A DNA stretch of 63,103 nt from Clostridia bacterium. GTDB taxonomy: Bacteria; Bacillota; Clostridia; Acetivibrionales; STF1-152. A program made the translations under genes and the position numbers. Each line of letters opens with the position of its first letter. Within the stretch, counting starts at the first letter, position 1. The stretch is taken from positions 1 through 63,103 of the forward strand of contig JANQLN010000084.1 of the NCBI GenBank assembly GCA_028280575.1, in the 5' to 3' direction. The notes beneath the pieces were generated by a model, which saw nothing but the letters and a program-made list of their open reading frames with translations, did no database searches and was not told where the DNA came from. Of the stretch, positions 1 to 9,895 are shown in pieces.

Positions 1-340
1 TTTCGAGAATATCTGCAAGCATTTTAACCACATCACCAGACTCAATAAAAAATGGCCATTCTTGATCTTCAGAATACTCAGCCACCAACACTTTATCGAT
101 AAATTCTTTTGAGTAAAAGAGTTTTTCGAATTCTGCTGTATCTTCACTAAAAGTATTATCTATGTTGTCGTATATTTCATTCAACATGTTTTGCGAATAT
201 TCGAAAGACTGTTGTCTCAACGTCGCTTGATACTGCGAAAAAAGAATGAATCCAAGTACTATAATGGGAATCAATATAACCAAAACAAATATTAAAATAA
301 ACTTGTTTTGTAATCGAATATCGCGAAAACGAAACTTCAT
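1..340 (-). CDS. Sensor histidine kinase, N-terminal part (cut by window edge)
   Basis: Only the first 113 residues are inside the window; the gene runs off the left edge. The ATG is at 340. A short basic N-terminus is followed by one strong membrane segment (about residues 12-34) and then a hydrophilic, presumably extracytoplasmic stretch. This is how YesM-type sensor kinases of sugar-responsive two-component systems begin, and the gene diverges from a glycosidase operon, as those often do. The kinase domains are not visible, so the family call is inferred from topology and context. A chemoreceptor or another Cache-type sensor is possible. Confidence 0.55.
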   Translation of the reverse strand, partial: MKFRFRDIRLQNKFILIFVLVILIPIIVLGFILFSQYQATLRQQSFEYSQNMLNEIYDNIDNTFSEDTAEFEKLFYSKEFIDKVLVAEYSEDQEWPFFIESGDVVKMLADILE

Positions 341-378
341 TAGTATATTGTCCTTATTTAATCTTATTGATAGTTGAT

Positions 379-407
379 ATTATATTCTTATAATTGTGTA
401 TTGTCAA
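379..407 (-). promoter_or_regulatory. Sigma-A promoter of the leftward sensor gene
   Basis: On the minus strand TTGACA (407-402) and TATAAT (384-379) are separated by 17 bases. Both hexamers match consensus perfectly. The start codon at 340 follows about 30 bases after the expected transcription start. Confidence 0.75.
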
Positions 408-441
408 CGGTAGTTTTGAAGCAGAATATAGCAATTCGCTG

Positions 442-470
442 TTGACAAGTTACTGGAATTGCAATATACT
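442..470 (+). promoter_or_regulatory. Sigma-A promoter of the GH2/sulfatase/symporter operon
   Basis: TTGACA (442-447), 17-base spacer, TATACT (465-470). It is back to back with the leftward promoter; the two -35 boxes form the inverted pair TTGTCAAC (401-408) and GTTGACAA (441-448). Confidence 0.75.
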
Positions 471-511
471 AAATATATAAATAGCCACACGTGTGGCATG
501 CAGGAGTTTTT

Positions 512-2923
512 ATGATTAATAGAGTTGAAAGTATTAATTTTGATTGGAAGCTAAAACAAGGATTTAGTGAAGATTATTTATCTCCTGGGTTTGACGCAAA
601 GGATTTTGATGATGTAAACATACCTCATACTACAAAGGAAGTACCATTCAATAATTTTGATGAAAAGATATATCAAATGGAATCTTCCTACAGAAAAAGT
701 TTTTTTGTAGATAAGCTGGAGGAAAATCAACAGGTATACATAAACTTTGACGGAGTCATGACCTATGCCAAGGTATATATAAACGGCAAATTTGTAGGAG
801 AGCATAAGGGAGGATATACTCCTTTCAGATTTAATATCACATATAGCATTATTGATAATTCAGAGAACATTTTATTTGTTTATGTTGACTCAACAAAGAG
901 AAAGGATATCCCGCCCTTTGGTTCCGTTATCGATTATTTAACATATGGTGGAATATATAGAGAAGTACAGCTGGAGTACACATCAAATATCCATGTCGAG
1001 ACTGCGTTAATCAAGCCATCTGACGTATCGGAGGATAAGGCACAGCTAAATGTTGATTTATATATGGTAAACATACCTAAACAAACAGTTGATATTGATT
1101 TTAAGTTTAATCTGTTCTTCCGGAATAAACTTGTGCATAGCTTTAGTAAAGCTTCCGGGCTTGGAAACGAAGAAAATGAAATGGTCACTTTATCAGAAGC
1201 TGTCAACAATATTCTTTTGTGGGATGTTGACGAACCTAATTTATACAATTTGCAGATTGTTACATCAGCTGGCGGAAAAACAGTTGATGACAAAACATAT
1301 CGATTTGGCTTTAGAGATATCAAGCTGACAGAACATGGATTCTATCTAAATGGGAGAAAGTTAAAAATACAAGGGCTGAACAGGCATCAATCATACCCAT
1401 ATGCAGGGTATGCTATGCCAAGGAGCGCACAATATAAAGATGCCGAAATATTAAAGCATGATTTAGGATTAAATGCAGTTAGGCTGTCTCACTATCCACA
1501 AAGCAAGCATTTCATGGATAGATGCGATGAACTGGGTTTGCTGGTATTTGACGAACTGCCCGGCTGGCAGCATATTGGCGATAAAGATTGGCAGGAGGTT
1601 GCTTTAAAAAACGTGGAAGAGATGATAAAGAAGGACTGTAATCATCCAAGTGTATTTATTTGGGGAGTACGAATAAATGAATCACAGGATAATGACTCGT
1701 TCTACGAGCAGACAAATAAGAAAGCTCATGATCTGGACTCCACAAGGCCGACTGGTGGTGTGAGATGCATCATGAACAGTTCCTTGCTGGAGGATGTATA
1801 CACATATAATGACTTTAGCCATACAGGAAACAATGCCGGGCTATTGCCTAAGAAAGACGTAACCAAAACACAAAAGCCTTATTTAATAACAGAATACAAC
1901 GGGCACATGTACCCCACAAAAAAATATGATGATGAACTGCATAGAGTAAACCAGCTTTCTCGCCATTTAAATGTTATAGAAGCAATTCAAAAGGACAATT
2001 TTATAGCCGGTGGTTTTGGATGGTGTATGTTTGACTATAATACCCACAAGGACTTTGGCAGTGGAGATAAAATATGTTATCACGGAGTTTTGGATATGTT
2101 CCGCATACCAAAACATGCGGCTTATGCATATGCTTCACAGCAAGATGAAAAGCCGGTAATGCATATTGCCAGCACTTTTGATATTGGAGAATATGCCGGA
2201 TCACTAATAAAGGATGTATATGTGTTAACTAACTGTGACTATATAAAATTCTATAAAAACGGCAAATATGTTAAGACATATTATCCTCGTACAGATATAT
2301 ACCCAAATCTAAAACACCCTCCTATGATAATTGATGATTACATTGGTGATGAAATAGAAAAAAACGAGAAGTTTACAAAAAAAGATGCTAAGGTAGTAAA
2401 GAGACTGCTAACCCAGGTGAGTAAACATGGTCAAAATTTATCTTTAATAAATAAATTAGCTATGGCAAGGATATTTATCAAGTACAAAATGAACTCACTG
2501 GATGCGGAAGATTTATATACCAAATACTTTGGTGGCTGGGGCGGCGAAGCTACCACCTATAAGTTCGAGGGATATATTGATGATGAATGTGTATTGGAAA
2601 CAACAAAGAGCCAAGTATTTAATCCCAGGCCAGATGTAAAAATTGACTCAAGGGAACTGTATGAAAAAGAGACATATGATACTGCAAGAGTAGTAATAAG
2701 ACTATTAGATGACCATGGCAACGAAATACACTATGCAAATGATGCATTTAATATTACCGTTGAAGGACCTATTGATGTAATCGGACCAAAGACTATATCA
2801 TTAGTTGGCGGTTCTACAGGCTTTTGGATAAAAAGCATTGGTAAAAAAGGCGAAGCAAAATTAATAATAAGATCAGAACGTTTTGGTGAAATTATTCAAC
2901 ATATTACAGTCAACAAGGATTAA
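512..2923 (+). CDS. Glycoside hydrolase family 2 (beta-galactosidase-like)
   Basis: 803 residues from the ATG at 512, chosen because GCAGGAG lies 5-7 bases upstream; the in-frame ATG at 491 has no ribosome binding site. The order is sugar-binding jelly roll, immunoglobulin-like domain, then TIM barrel. The barrel carries NHPSVFIWGVRINES with probable acid/base Glu390 and LITEYNGHMY with probable nucleophile Glu461. The usual WxxGNE is altered to WGVRINE, but the Glu is kept. A further beta-rich region follows. No signal peptide, so cytosolic. It is first in an operon with a sulfatase and a GPH symporter, suggesting import and breakdown of a (sulfated) beta-linked oligosaccharide. Exact sugar specificity (galactoside, glucuronide or other) cannot be read from the sequence. 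Confidence 0.85.
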   Translation: MINRVESINFDWKLKQGFSEDYLSPGFDAKDFDDVNIPHTTKEVPFNNFDEKIYQMESSYRKSFFVDKLEENQQVYINFDGVMTYAKVYINGKFVGEHKGGYTPFRFNITYSIIDNSENILFVYVDSTKRKDIPPFGSVIDYLTYGGIYREVQLEYTSNIHVETALIKPSDVSEDKAQLNVDLYMVNIPKQTVDIDFKFNLFFRNKLVHSFSKASGLGNEENEMVTLSEAVNNILLWDVDEPNLYNLQIVTSAGGKTVDDKTYRFGFRDIKLTEHGFYLNGRKLKIQGLNRHQSYPYAGYAMPRSAQYKDAEILKHDLGLNAVRLSHYPQSKHFMDRCDELGLLVFDELPGWQHIGDKDWQEVALKNVEEMIKKDCNHPSVFIWGVRINESQDNDSFYEQTNKKAHDLDSTRPTGGVRCIMNSSLLEDVYTYNDFSHTGNNAGLLPKKDVTKTQKPYLITEYNGHMYPTKKYDDELHRVNQLSRHLNVIEAIQKDNFIAGGFGWCMFDYNTHKDFGSGDKICYHGVLDMFRIPKHAAYAYASQQDEKPVMHIASTFDIGEYAGSLIKDVYVLTNCDYIKFYKNGKYVKTYYPRTDIYPNLKHPPMIIDDYIGDEIEKNEKFTKKDAKVVKRLLTQVSKHGQNLSLINKLAMARIFIKYKMNSLDAEDLYTKYFGGWGGEATTYKFEGYIDDECVLETTKSQVFNPRPDVKIDSRELYEKETYDTARVVIRLLDDHGNEIHYANDAFNITVEGPIDVIGPKTISLVGGSTGFWIKSIGKKGEAKLIIRSERFGEIIQHITVNKD

Positions 2924-2993
2924 GGCGTGGGCTATATAGAAGCTTCTGTTATATTCCCTGGCAAAGCAGCAAGTTTTAGTTAGGAGATAAGTT

Positions 2994-4373
2994 ATGGCAG
3001 ATAAAAGCAAACCAAATATCGTATTTATCCTAATCGACGATATGGGCTGGAAAGATATCGCTTGTTATGGCAGTGAGTTTTATGAAACTCCCAGCATTGA
3101 CAGATTGGCAAAAGAGGGTATGACTTTTACTGATGCATACGCTGCATGTCCTGTTTGTTCCCCTACCAGAGCCAGTATACTAAGTGGTAAATATCCGGCA
3201 AATGTAGGAGTTACAGATTGGATAGGCGCCCACTCTAGTGGTAAACTGATGGAAGTGCCGTATATTGACCATCTTCCGCTGGAGGAGAAAAGCTTGGCCG
3301 CAGCATTAAAAGAGGGTGGCTACAGCACCTGGCATGTGGGTAAGTGGCACTTAGGATCCAGTGAGTATTATCCGGAAAATCATGGCTTTGATGTAAATAT
3401 TGCAGGAGGACATTCAGGACGGCCAAGTATGGGGTATTTTTCACCATACTATTTAGCTAACTTGGACAATGGTCCAAGAGGTGAATACTTAACCGATAGG
3501 ATTACTGATGAAGCTATTAATTTAATAAATAATCATGATGCTGATATTCCTTATTTTTTGCATATGTCTCACTATGCCGTTCACACACCTATTCAGGCGA
3601 AGAGGAAAGATATTAAAAGATTTAGAAAAAAAGCAAAAACCATGAGGCTTAATAAGAAAAAAACCTTCAGTTTGGATGAGCATTTCCCATGTAAAGGTAA
3701 AAAGTTGTTTAGAGTAAGGAGAAGATTAGTACAGTCAAATGCCAGATATGCAGCAATGATATTTAATCTGGACTACAATATCGGACGTCTGCTGGATGCT
3801 ATAGAAGAATCCGGACAGGCTGATAATACTGTAATAGTCTTTACATCCGATAACGGTGGTTTGGCAACAGCAGAGGGTTCACCTACATGTAATGCCCCGC
3901 TTGCAGAAGGCAAGGGCTGGATGTATGAGGGCGGAGTGCGAGAGCCCCTGATAATTAAGTGGACTGGTAAAGTGAAAGCAGGAAGTGAATGCAGCACACC
4001 TGTAACCAGTCCTGACTTTTACCCTACTATTTTGGATATGGCAAATCTTCCGCTCATACCTGAACAGCATTCAGATGGTGAGAGTATTGTACCACTACTA
4101 AAGAATGACGGTGAACTAAAAAGAGAAGCAATATACTGGCACTATCCCCATTATGCCAATCAAGGCAGCACTCCGGGATCATCAATCAGGATGGGTGACT
4201 ATAAGCTCATTGAGTTTTTTGAAGATAATAGAATAGAGCTATATAACCTAAGAGAGGATTTATCAGAAGAGAATGATTTATCAAAAGTTAATCCTGAACT
4301 GGCACAAAATATGAGAAAAAAATTATCCGAATGGCGAAACAATGCAGGTGCACTTATTCCCATTCTTAAGTAA
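2994..4373 (+). CDS. Type I (formylglycine-dependent) sulfatase
   Basis: 459 residues, preceded by AGGAGATAAGTT. The N-terminus has the metal-binding IDDMGW (Asp15, Asp16). The maturation signature is C55-S-P-T-R59, so Cys55 would be converted to formylglycine. Downstream motifs GKWHLG and TSDNGG are typical of family S1 sulfatases. No signal peptide is seen, so it should act in the cytosol on imported sulfated sugars. An anaerobic sulfatase-maturating radical-SAM enzyme is required and is not encoded in this window. It lies 70 bases after the GH2 gene and before the symporter, in one operon. Confidence 0.9.
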   Translation: MADKSKPNIVFILIDDMGWKDIACYGSEFYETPSIDRLAKEGMTFTDAYAACPVCSPTRASILSGKYPANVGVTDWIGAHSSGKLMEVPYIDHLPLEEKSLAAALKEGGYSTWHVGKWHLGSSEYYPENHGFDVNIAGGHSGRPSMGYFSPYYLANLDNGPRGEYLTDRITDEAINLINNHDADIPYFLHMSHYAVHTPIQAKRKDIKRFRKKAKTMRLNKKKTFSLDEHFPCKGKKLFRVRRRLVQSNARYAAMIFNLDYNIGRLLDAIEESGQADNTVIVFTSDNGGLATAEGSPTCNAPLAEGKGWMYEGGVREPLIIKWTGKVKAGSECSTPVTSPDFYPTILDMANLPLIPEQHSDGESIVPLLKNDGELKREAIYWHYPHYANQGSTPGSSIRMGDYKLIEFFEDNRIELYNLREDLSEENDLSKVNPELAQNMRKKLSEWRNNAGALIPILK

Positions 4374-4501
4374 CAATGGCATAGGACAATAACCAAGTAT
4401 TTTTACTGCAATCAATAAATGATATATAAGACCAAAAGAGAAAATTAATAAGAAGGAGGCAAGTATAATATAGAGCAATAAAATATTATACGATAGGAGA
4501 A

Positions 4502-5974
4502 ATGAAATCTGAAAAAACAAACAATAAAGCACAGTTTACCGGTAATGGTAATTTGACCAGGGGGCAAAAGTTCTTTCTGTCATTCCCGGTAATGCCCCTA
4601 ATTATAAGCAACCTATTAATACATAAAGCATTTATCAAATATTACACAGATATTATTGGGTTGGATACATCATATGTAGCACTGGTTTACTTAGTGTTTG
4701 GTATATGGAATGCAATAAATGACCCTGCTATAGGCGTTTTAATTGACAGGCGTAAATATGATGCAAAAAGAGGCAAATTATTATACTTAATGAAAGTTAC
4801 AGCGCCAATAACAATATTTGCATCTTTTGCTATGATTTATGCGCAGCCATCATGGGAGCAATGGTTAATATTTGCATTTTTTATAACACTGTTGTTCATT
4901 TATGATACCAGCCATACAACATTTACTATCTCCTATAACTCTTTTGTGCTGCTTGCAGCACCTACAACAAGGGAACGTGTAGACGTTTCGGTATTTCACG
5001 TATATCTGGCAAATGCAGGCGGACTTTTGGCAACAATAGTACCTTCTTTGCTTTTGGTCGGAAATAGAAATCATACGCTTACTATAATATTACTTTCATC
5101 TCTCTTGCTGGTTAACTCGGTGCTATATTTCTTAGCTCTAAAACCACTGCAAGAGACAAAAGAAATGTATTTAAAGGAAAACGATGAGATTGATAAACGG
5201 GAAGGATTACTGAAAGATATTGTTTCTAATGTGTTAAGTGCACTTAAATCAAAGAGCTTTGTTACCTACACATTGTTTGTTTTAATTTCCTATGCTGTTG
5301 TACAGTTTTATATGGTGCCTTTCTGGTACCTGGCAGATCATGTTTGGGAATTTAGCGGATTACAGGCCTCTATAGCAGATATTATTCCAGGAGTAGCATT
5401 GCTCTTGGTAACACCTGTACTGGGAAAATATATTAAGAAAATGGGTGCGAAAAAATCAATGATTTTAGGGCAAATTCCCACTGCATTTGCATTCTTAATG
5501 CTTTTCTTTGTAAATAATTTAGTAACCGCAATACTTGTTTATTGCGCTGTTAGAATTTTTAGCAACTTCACAAGCATTTCTCAAGCACCAATGCTGGGTG
5601 CAATAATAGATGAGGACGAACAGCATACGGGACAAAGGAGAGCAGGCTTATACAATGGGGTATTTGCATTATTCTCAATTCCAGCTTCAGGAATTCAAAC
5701 TTCAATTTTTATGTTTGTTCTGACTGCATATTCTTATGTGGAGTCACTGGGAGCAGGTGAAGTACAGCCAGACTCTGCTTTGATGGGTATCAGGATAGGT
5801 GCGGCTATAGTACCATTTGTATTTATATTAGTTGGAATAATACCACTATTATTCTCACCACTTAATAAAAAGAAAGAACTGGAGCTGGCAGAGTTCACTA
5901 AAGACAAGTTAAATTACGCCAAACAAGTGAATGGCCAAATCAATGATAATTCTGTTTTATACAAGCAAGTGTAA
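4502..5974 (+). CDS. GPH-family sugar:cation symporter (MelB-like, MFS)
   Basis: 490 residues with about 12 hydrophobic segments. The early loop NDPAIGVLIDRRKYDAKRGK is the glycoside-pentoside-hexuronide signature (NDPxxGxxxDR). Third gene of the operon; it probably imports the oligosaccharide processed by the GH2 and sulfatase. The annotated ATG has AGGAG only two bases upstream, which is tight; no better in-frame start is visible. It ends 27 bases from a convergent gene, with only a weak AACATA/TATGTT hairpin between them. Confidence 0.85.
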   Translation: MKSEKTNNKAQFTGNGNLTRGQKFFLSFPVMPLIISNLLIHKAFIKYYTDIIGLDTSYVALVYLVFGIWNAINDPAIGVLIDRRKYDAKRGKLLYLMKVTAPITIFASFAMIYAQPSWEQWLIFAFFITLLFIYDTSHTTFTISYNSFVLLAAPTTRERVDVSVFHVYLANAGGLLATIVPSLLLVGNRNHTLTIILLSSLLLVNSVLYFLALKPLQETKEMYLKENDEIDKREGLLKDIVSNVLSALKSKSFVTYTLFVLISYAVVQFYMVPFWYLADHVWEFSGLQASIADIIPGVALLLVTPVLGKYIKKMGAKKSMILGQIPTAFAFLMLFFVNNLVTAILVYCAVRIFSNFTSISQAPMLGAIIDEDEQHTGQRRAGLYNGVFALFSIPASGIQTSIFMFVLTAYSYVESLGAGEVQPDSALMGIRIGAAIVPFVFILVGIIPLLFSPLNKKKELELAEFTKDKLNYAKQVNGQINDNSVLYKQV

Positions 5975-6001
5975 CATATAATGAATTTTATGTTAAATTA
6001 T

Positions 6002-8272
6002 TCATTTGTATTGAGGTTTTTTAGTAATGGGAATCCAAATCTCTACAACAGATTCAGGGTCATTATTTCCCTTAAATCTTTCACCATAGTATTCAACTGC
6101 AAAATACATACCATCTAGCTTGTACTGTTCATACTTATATTTGTTCTTTTCCAGCCAATTGTCAATGAATTTGTTTTGGCTTTCATACCCCTCTATTGGG
6201 TATATATCAAATACAGCATATAAAATGTTATCCGGAAGTACTATGCTGCTGTAACCAGGTTGAGTTTCTGATTTATCCACACAAGCTCCTACATGGCATT
6301 CACATTTTCCAGCCATATCATACAATCGAACTTCATACCCAAAATCATCAACTTTATTCATTAATGGATTACTTTTCTCCAGTTGCTCATATTCATGCCA
6401 CAGTTTTGCTGTTTGGTTTCCGTCTCCACATATCCCTGACACTACAATACCTTTTTTTCTTATGATTTTAGGTTCTAGCAGTTCAGGCTTTAACTGGTCT
6501 CTTTCTTTTTTAACCAGTATCAGAATCTCTTTGGCTTTTCCTTCAGCATTCTTCTCCAAAACCAATACCTTATCAAAAATATTTGCCTGCTCGTGACGAA
6601 GACCGTCCGTCCATATATTTCTTGCTTTTGTTTTATCAATATTTTTGGCACAAGGCAATTTATCATATAATTCATTGATATATTCATAAATTTCATTATA
6701 TATATCAGAAAGTTGAATTAATTTTTCTCTTGTTTGCCCTGTAAACAGTTTGGCACTATCTTTAATATACTCGTATGCACACCTTCTGGCATCTGCCAGA
6801 GACATCATGCAGTAGTAATTTACATCAAGTCTCCTTATAAAGTCCTCATTGTTTTTGCCGTTTTGTGAAAACAACTTGCTATTTTTAAGTGCTGCACTCC
6901 AGGTCCTATATGCTTCATAGCCCATAACATATCCACATTTGTTTTCCTTTTTATTATTACAATCAATCAAAACCTTTAAGGAGTTTATAAGATTTTCCCT
7001 ATCTGTTGGAGTACTGATTTTTTCTTTAAAGTGAGAAATTATAAATGGCCAGTTATTGGCAGGCAAGTACCTGTCATTACCAGAAAATTCACTATCGATT
7101 ATTTCTTTATCGTAATATGTTCTGCAAAGCAATGTTTTGCCTTGCTGCTCATATCCTGTTATAACACCCCATTCAGGAGCAAAACGGAGGTTTATTGCAA
7201 GTACAGGTATATTTTTATTCAGGTCTTTAATAATACAGTTTCTTTCATCCTCCCTATGTTCTTTTGGTACTCTATCAGCATGAATATGCTTATACCCAAA
7301 AGCTTTGTATCCCGGTGTAGCATAATCATATGCAACAAGACCATCTCCCGAACTGTAGTCCCATATCGGGTGAAATGCTATTCTATAACACGCACCGGAA
7401 GCCCCCATTACTTTTTCATATGTAGTATCTGCTCCCAGTGATTTTAAGGCTATGGTTAAAGCTCCTGCCCAGGTACAATCCATTTTCTCGCCAAACCCAA
7501 GGGCTTCTATTCCTTCTATTATCTTTTTGTCCGCCACAACTGGTACTCTATATAGCCTTTTTCTGTCAGACGAATAGGCAATACTTTCATTTTCTTCACA
7601 CACAGTCAAATTAATACCCTTGTTATTAATATAAATAATTGACAAATATTCTTTTTTTGAAGTAGCAGGATTGCTGGGGAAAGTTTCATCATTAACATTA
7701 TACTTTGACCAATTGAAGAAATCATAATGATTAATCTTATGCATAACATTACAAATTGCCTCACTATTGCCATAATAAGCATCAATAATCTTCAAGCTTT
7801 TTTCTTTTCCTACCATTTCCAGTTCTTTTTTATCGGTATCAATATATAAATATTCACCCTCTCTGGCATAGGTATAATAGATACCTTGTGTAATTTTATA
7901 TTTTATTAAAACAAACCATATTCTCTCCTTATTACTGACTTCCAAAAGGGCTTCATCTCCAATGGTTATAGAAAACCTTCTACTCTCTACCAGTCTATTA
8001 AGCTTTTGAGTAACATCAAACTTCGCAAATCCGTCAGTATATATTGCATCCAGTATCTGGAGTTCGCCTGGCATAAGAATATTATCAATAGAACATCCCA
8101 ATTTCTTAGCAAGTACAGGTAATAGAGATGTTTCAGGTAAGGAATGCCCATTTTCCCATTTACTGATTGCTTGTGGACTTATATTTATAAATTCTGCCAG
8201 CGCTTCCTGTGTATAACCCTTTTCTTTTCGTAAAAGCGCCAGCTGTTCTCCCACTTTTGTCATATCCAACAT
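6002..8272 (-). CDS. XRE HTH - papain/C39-like - GyrI-like fusion regulator
   Basis: 756 residues from the ATG at 8272, preceded by GAGGTGTTAT; upstream GTG 8281 is less likely. Residues 5-60 form an XRE/Cro helix-turn-helix (QLALLRKEKGYTQEALAEF then ISPQAISKWENG). A middle region with DCTWAGALTIALKSLG, and later WGVITGYEQQGKTLLCRTYY, resembles BtrH-N/C39 papain-like folds with a possible Cys at the DC and an HxxxDY/GY-type segment. The C-terminal ~150 residues look like a GyrI/AraC effector-binding domain (VRLYDMAGKCECHVGACV ... YFAVEYYGERF). The gene is single and convergent with the symporter. Only the HTH and the GyrI-like end are confident; the middle assignment is an inference. Confidence 0.7.
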   Translation of the reverse strand: MLDMTKVGEQLALLRKEKGYTQEALAEFINISPQAISKWENGHSLPETSLLPVLAKKLGCSIDNILMPGELQILDAIYTDGFAKFDVTQKLNRLVESRRFSITIGDEALLEVSNKERIWFVLIKYKITQGIYYTYAREGEYLYIDTDKKELEMVGKEKSLKIIDAYYGNSEAICNVMHKINHYDFFNWSKYNVNDETFPSNPATSKKEYLSIIYINNKGINLTVCEENESIAYSSDRKRLYRVPVVADKKIIEGIEALGFGEKMDCTWAGALTIALKSLGADTTYEKVMGASGACYRIAFHPIWDYSSGDGLVAYDYATPGYKAFGYKHIHADRVPKEHREDERNCIIKDLNKNIPVLAINLRFAPEWGVITGYEQQGKTLLCRTYYDKEIIDSEFSGNDRYLPANNWPFIISHFKEKISTPTDRENLINSLKVLIDCNNKKENKCGYVMGYEAYRTWSAALKNSKLFSQNGKNNEDFIRRLDVNYYCMMSLADARRCAYEYIKDSAKLFTGQTREKLIQLSDIYNEIYEYINELYDKLPCAKNIDKTKARNIWTDGLRHEQANIFDKVLVLEKNAEGKAKEILILVKKERDQLKPELLEPKIIRKKGIVVSGICGDGNQTAKLWHEYEQLEKSNPLMNKVDDFGYEVRLYDMAGKCECHVGACVDKSETQPGYSSIVLPDNILYAVFDIYPIEGYESQNKFIDNWLEKNKYKYEQYKLDGMYFAVEYYGERFKGNNDPESVVEIWIPITKKPQYK

Positions 8273-8463
8273 ATATAACACCTCATATCACAAGATTACC
8301 GGTACCGATATGAAAATTATACCATATACATAAATAAAAACCACATATTAATAGTTGAATAATATTTCAAAAACTTAACTATAGGTTTAGTTGACATGTT
8401 TTATAATTCTATCATATTACACAATTACTGGTACACTTAATACAAATATATTAATAAAGTATT

Positions 8464-9894
8464 TCAGATATCTTTTACTTTGGTTGAAAGCATTATTCTA
8501 GCTGAAATTTTCTCAAATAGTTCTTTTGGAAAATAACCAATACGATTATGACGATTAACCATGCTGGATAGAATATTGACATTACCGCGAGCAAGACCCA
8601 AATGCCGACTGACCGGTCCATGTCTTAATACCATTTTCTGTAATTTAGCATAATCTGCGGTAATATTGCGTTTATTAAATATTCCGGTGCTGATGCTGAT
8701 TTTGTTATCCAGCAAAGCAAGCTCTTTGGTGCTCCAGTGAAAAAAGCCGCTTACCAGTAAAGCCAGCATAATAAGCGCGCCAATCCACCAATAACCTGCA
8801 ATAATAGCTGCGGTCAAACCAACAATTCCACCAATCCCCCAGCTAATCAGAGTTGGCAATAAGGCTGATTTTGGTGATCTTTGCAATGGCTTTTTATCAC
8901 CGGTTTGAAGAGCCTCGGCATATTCCGGGGCAATAGCCAGGACAATATCATACATTTTATCAGGTGGTACCAGTAAACAAAAAAGCGGCGCTTGATTGTT
9001 CTCCCGGTCCCCCATACCGATATTGATGATCTCACCGCTGCATAGACCAAATATTCTAGCTAGTGCAGGACGCCTGATAATTATAGCATTGGTCTTATCC
9101 AGCGGCAGTGAAAAATGCTGATGAGAAATGAAACCATATGAAATTTCCAGATTACTGCCAGCTTTTTGCACCTTGAAATTATTATATAAAAAGAAAGGCC
9201 TGACAAATTGAAATATAGCAGGGAAAACAACTATTATAATCGGTATCCAAGACACGGAGCCATCCACACCAAAGTTAAGTGAGAAATACCAAATTATAAA
9301 ACCGACTGATGCAGCAAAAATACTGGGTACCGGTATGCTCAAAATGCAATGACGAATAACTTGGGGAAGATCAAAACTGCATATAGATTCTCCTGCTTCT
9401 TGTTTTTCTTCAGTAGGCCCGGCATCAGATACAGCATCCTTATTTAATAAAAGATTTCTTATCTCTTGGGCCCGCTCGCGCTTAAATACTAAATCAAAAT
9501 CTGTTCTTTCTGCCGTTGCCGAAGAATTGATATCTAATTGCAGGCGATAAGTTCCAAATGGCTTTTCTAATATCCCTTTTTTGATATTCACTGATGCTAT
9601 GGTAGACAATTTAACTGTAGTCTTTTTCCTATTAATTGTGCGCCTATCGACAACAAGGGAATCATCATCCAGATAAACAAATGTTTTGCGCCAACGAACA
9701 AAATTAAAGATCAAAGTAACCAGTAAAATTGTCAAAAGAACAATAAATATCCATAACCGGTAACCGCTGGCTTCGTTGACCAGACCATCATTACCCGACT
9801 GGAAAAGGAAGATGAAAATAGCAGTAAGAACACCCCACATGCCCTTAATAGTTTTAGTTATAAACATTGAGAAATGACAGCGTTGTTTAGGCAT
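8464..9894 (-). CDS. ydbT: Bacterial PH-domain membrane protein, YdbT-like
   Basis: 476 residues from the ATG at 9894, preceded by AGAGGTGTAAT and one base after the stop of the ydbS-like gene. The protein has several paired membrane segments and repeated bPH2 (DUF304) blocks recognisable by FGTYRLQLDI, FISHQHFSLPLDKTNAI and a final ISTGIFNKRN...LQKMVLRHGPVSRHLGLARGNV. The last matches the conserved DUF304 pattern ending in a short loop after the strand. The family role is poorly defined; in Bacillus the YdbS/YdbT pair is linked to envelope stress and antimicrobial resistance. Likely a membrane complex with its upstream partner. Confidence 0.85.
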   Translation of the reverse strand: MPKQRCHFSMFITKTIKGMWGVLTAIFIFLFQSGNDGLVNEASGYRLWIFIVLLTILLVTLIFNFVRWRKTFVYLDDDSLVVDRRTINRKKTTVKLSTIASVNIKKGILEKPFGTYRLQLDINSSATAERTDFDLVFKRERAQEIRNLLLNKDAVSDAGPTEEKQEAGESICSFDLPQVIRHCILSIPVPSIFAASVGFIIWYFSLNFGVDGSVSWIPIIIVVFPAIFQFVRPFFLYNNFKVQKAGSNLEISYGFISHQHFSLPLDKTNAIIIRRPALARIFGLCSGEIINIGMGDRENNQAPLFCLLVPPDKMYDIVLAIAPEYAEALQTGDKKPLQRSPKSALLPTLISWGIGGIVGLTAAIIAGYWWIGALIMLALLVSGFFHWSTKELALLDNKISISTGIFNKRNITADYAKLQKMVLRHGPVSRHLGLARGNVNILSSMVNRHNRIGYFPKELFEKISARIMLSTKVKDI

Positions 9895-9895
9895 A

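Noticed and set aside
5973-5996. Terminator between the symporter and the XRE fusion gene
   Set aside because: Only a six-base AACATA/TATGTT stem with AT pairs; too weak to call.
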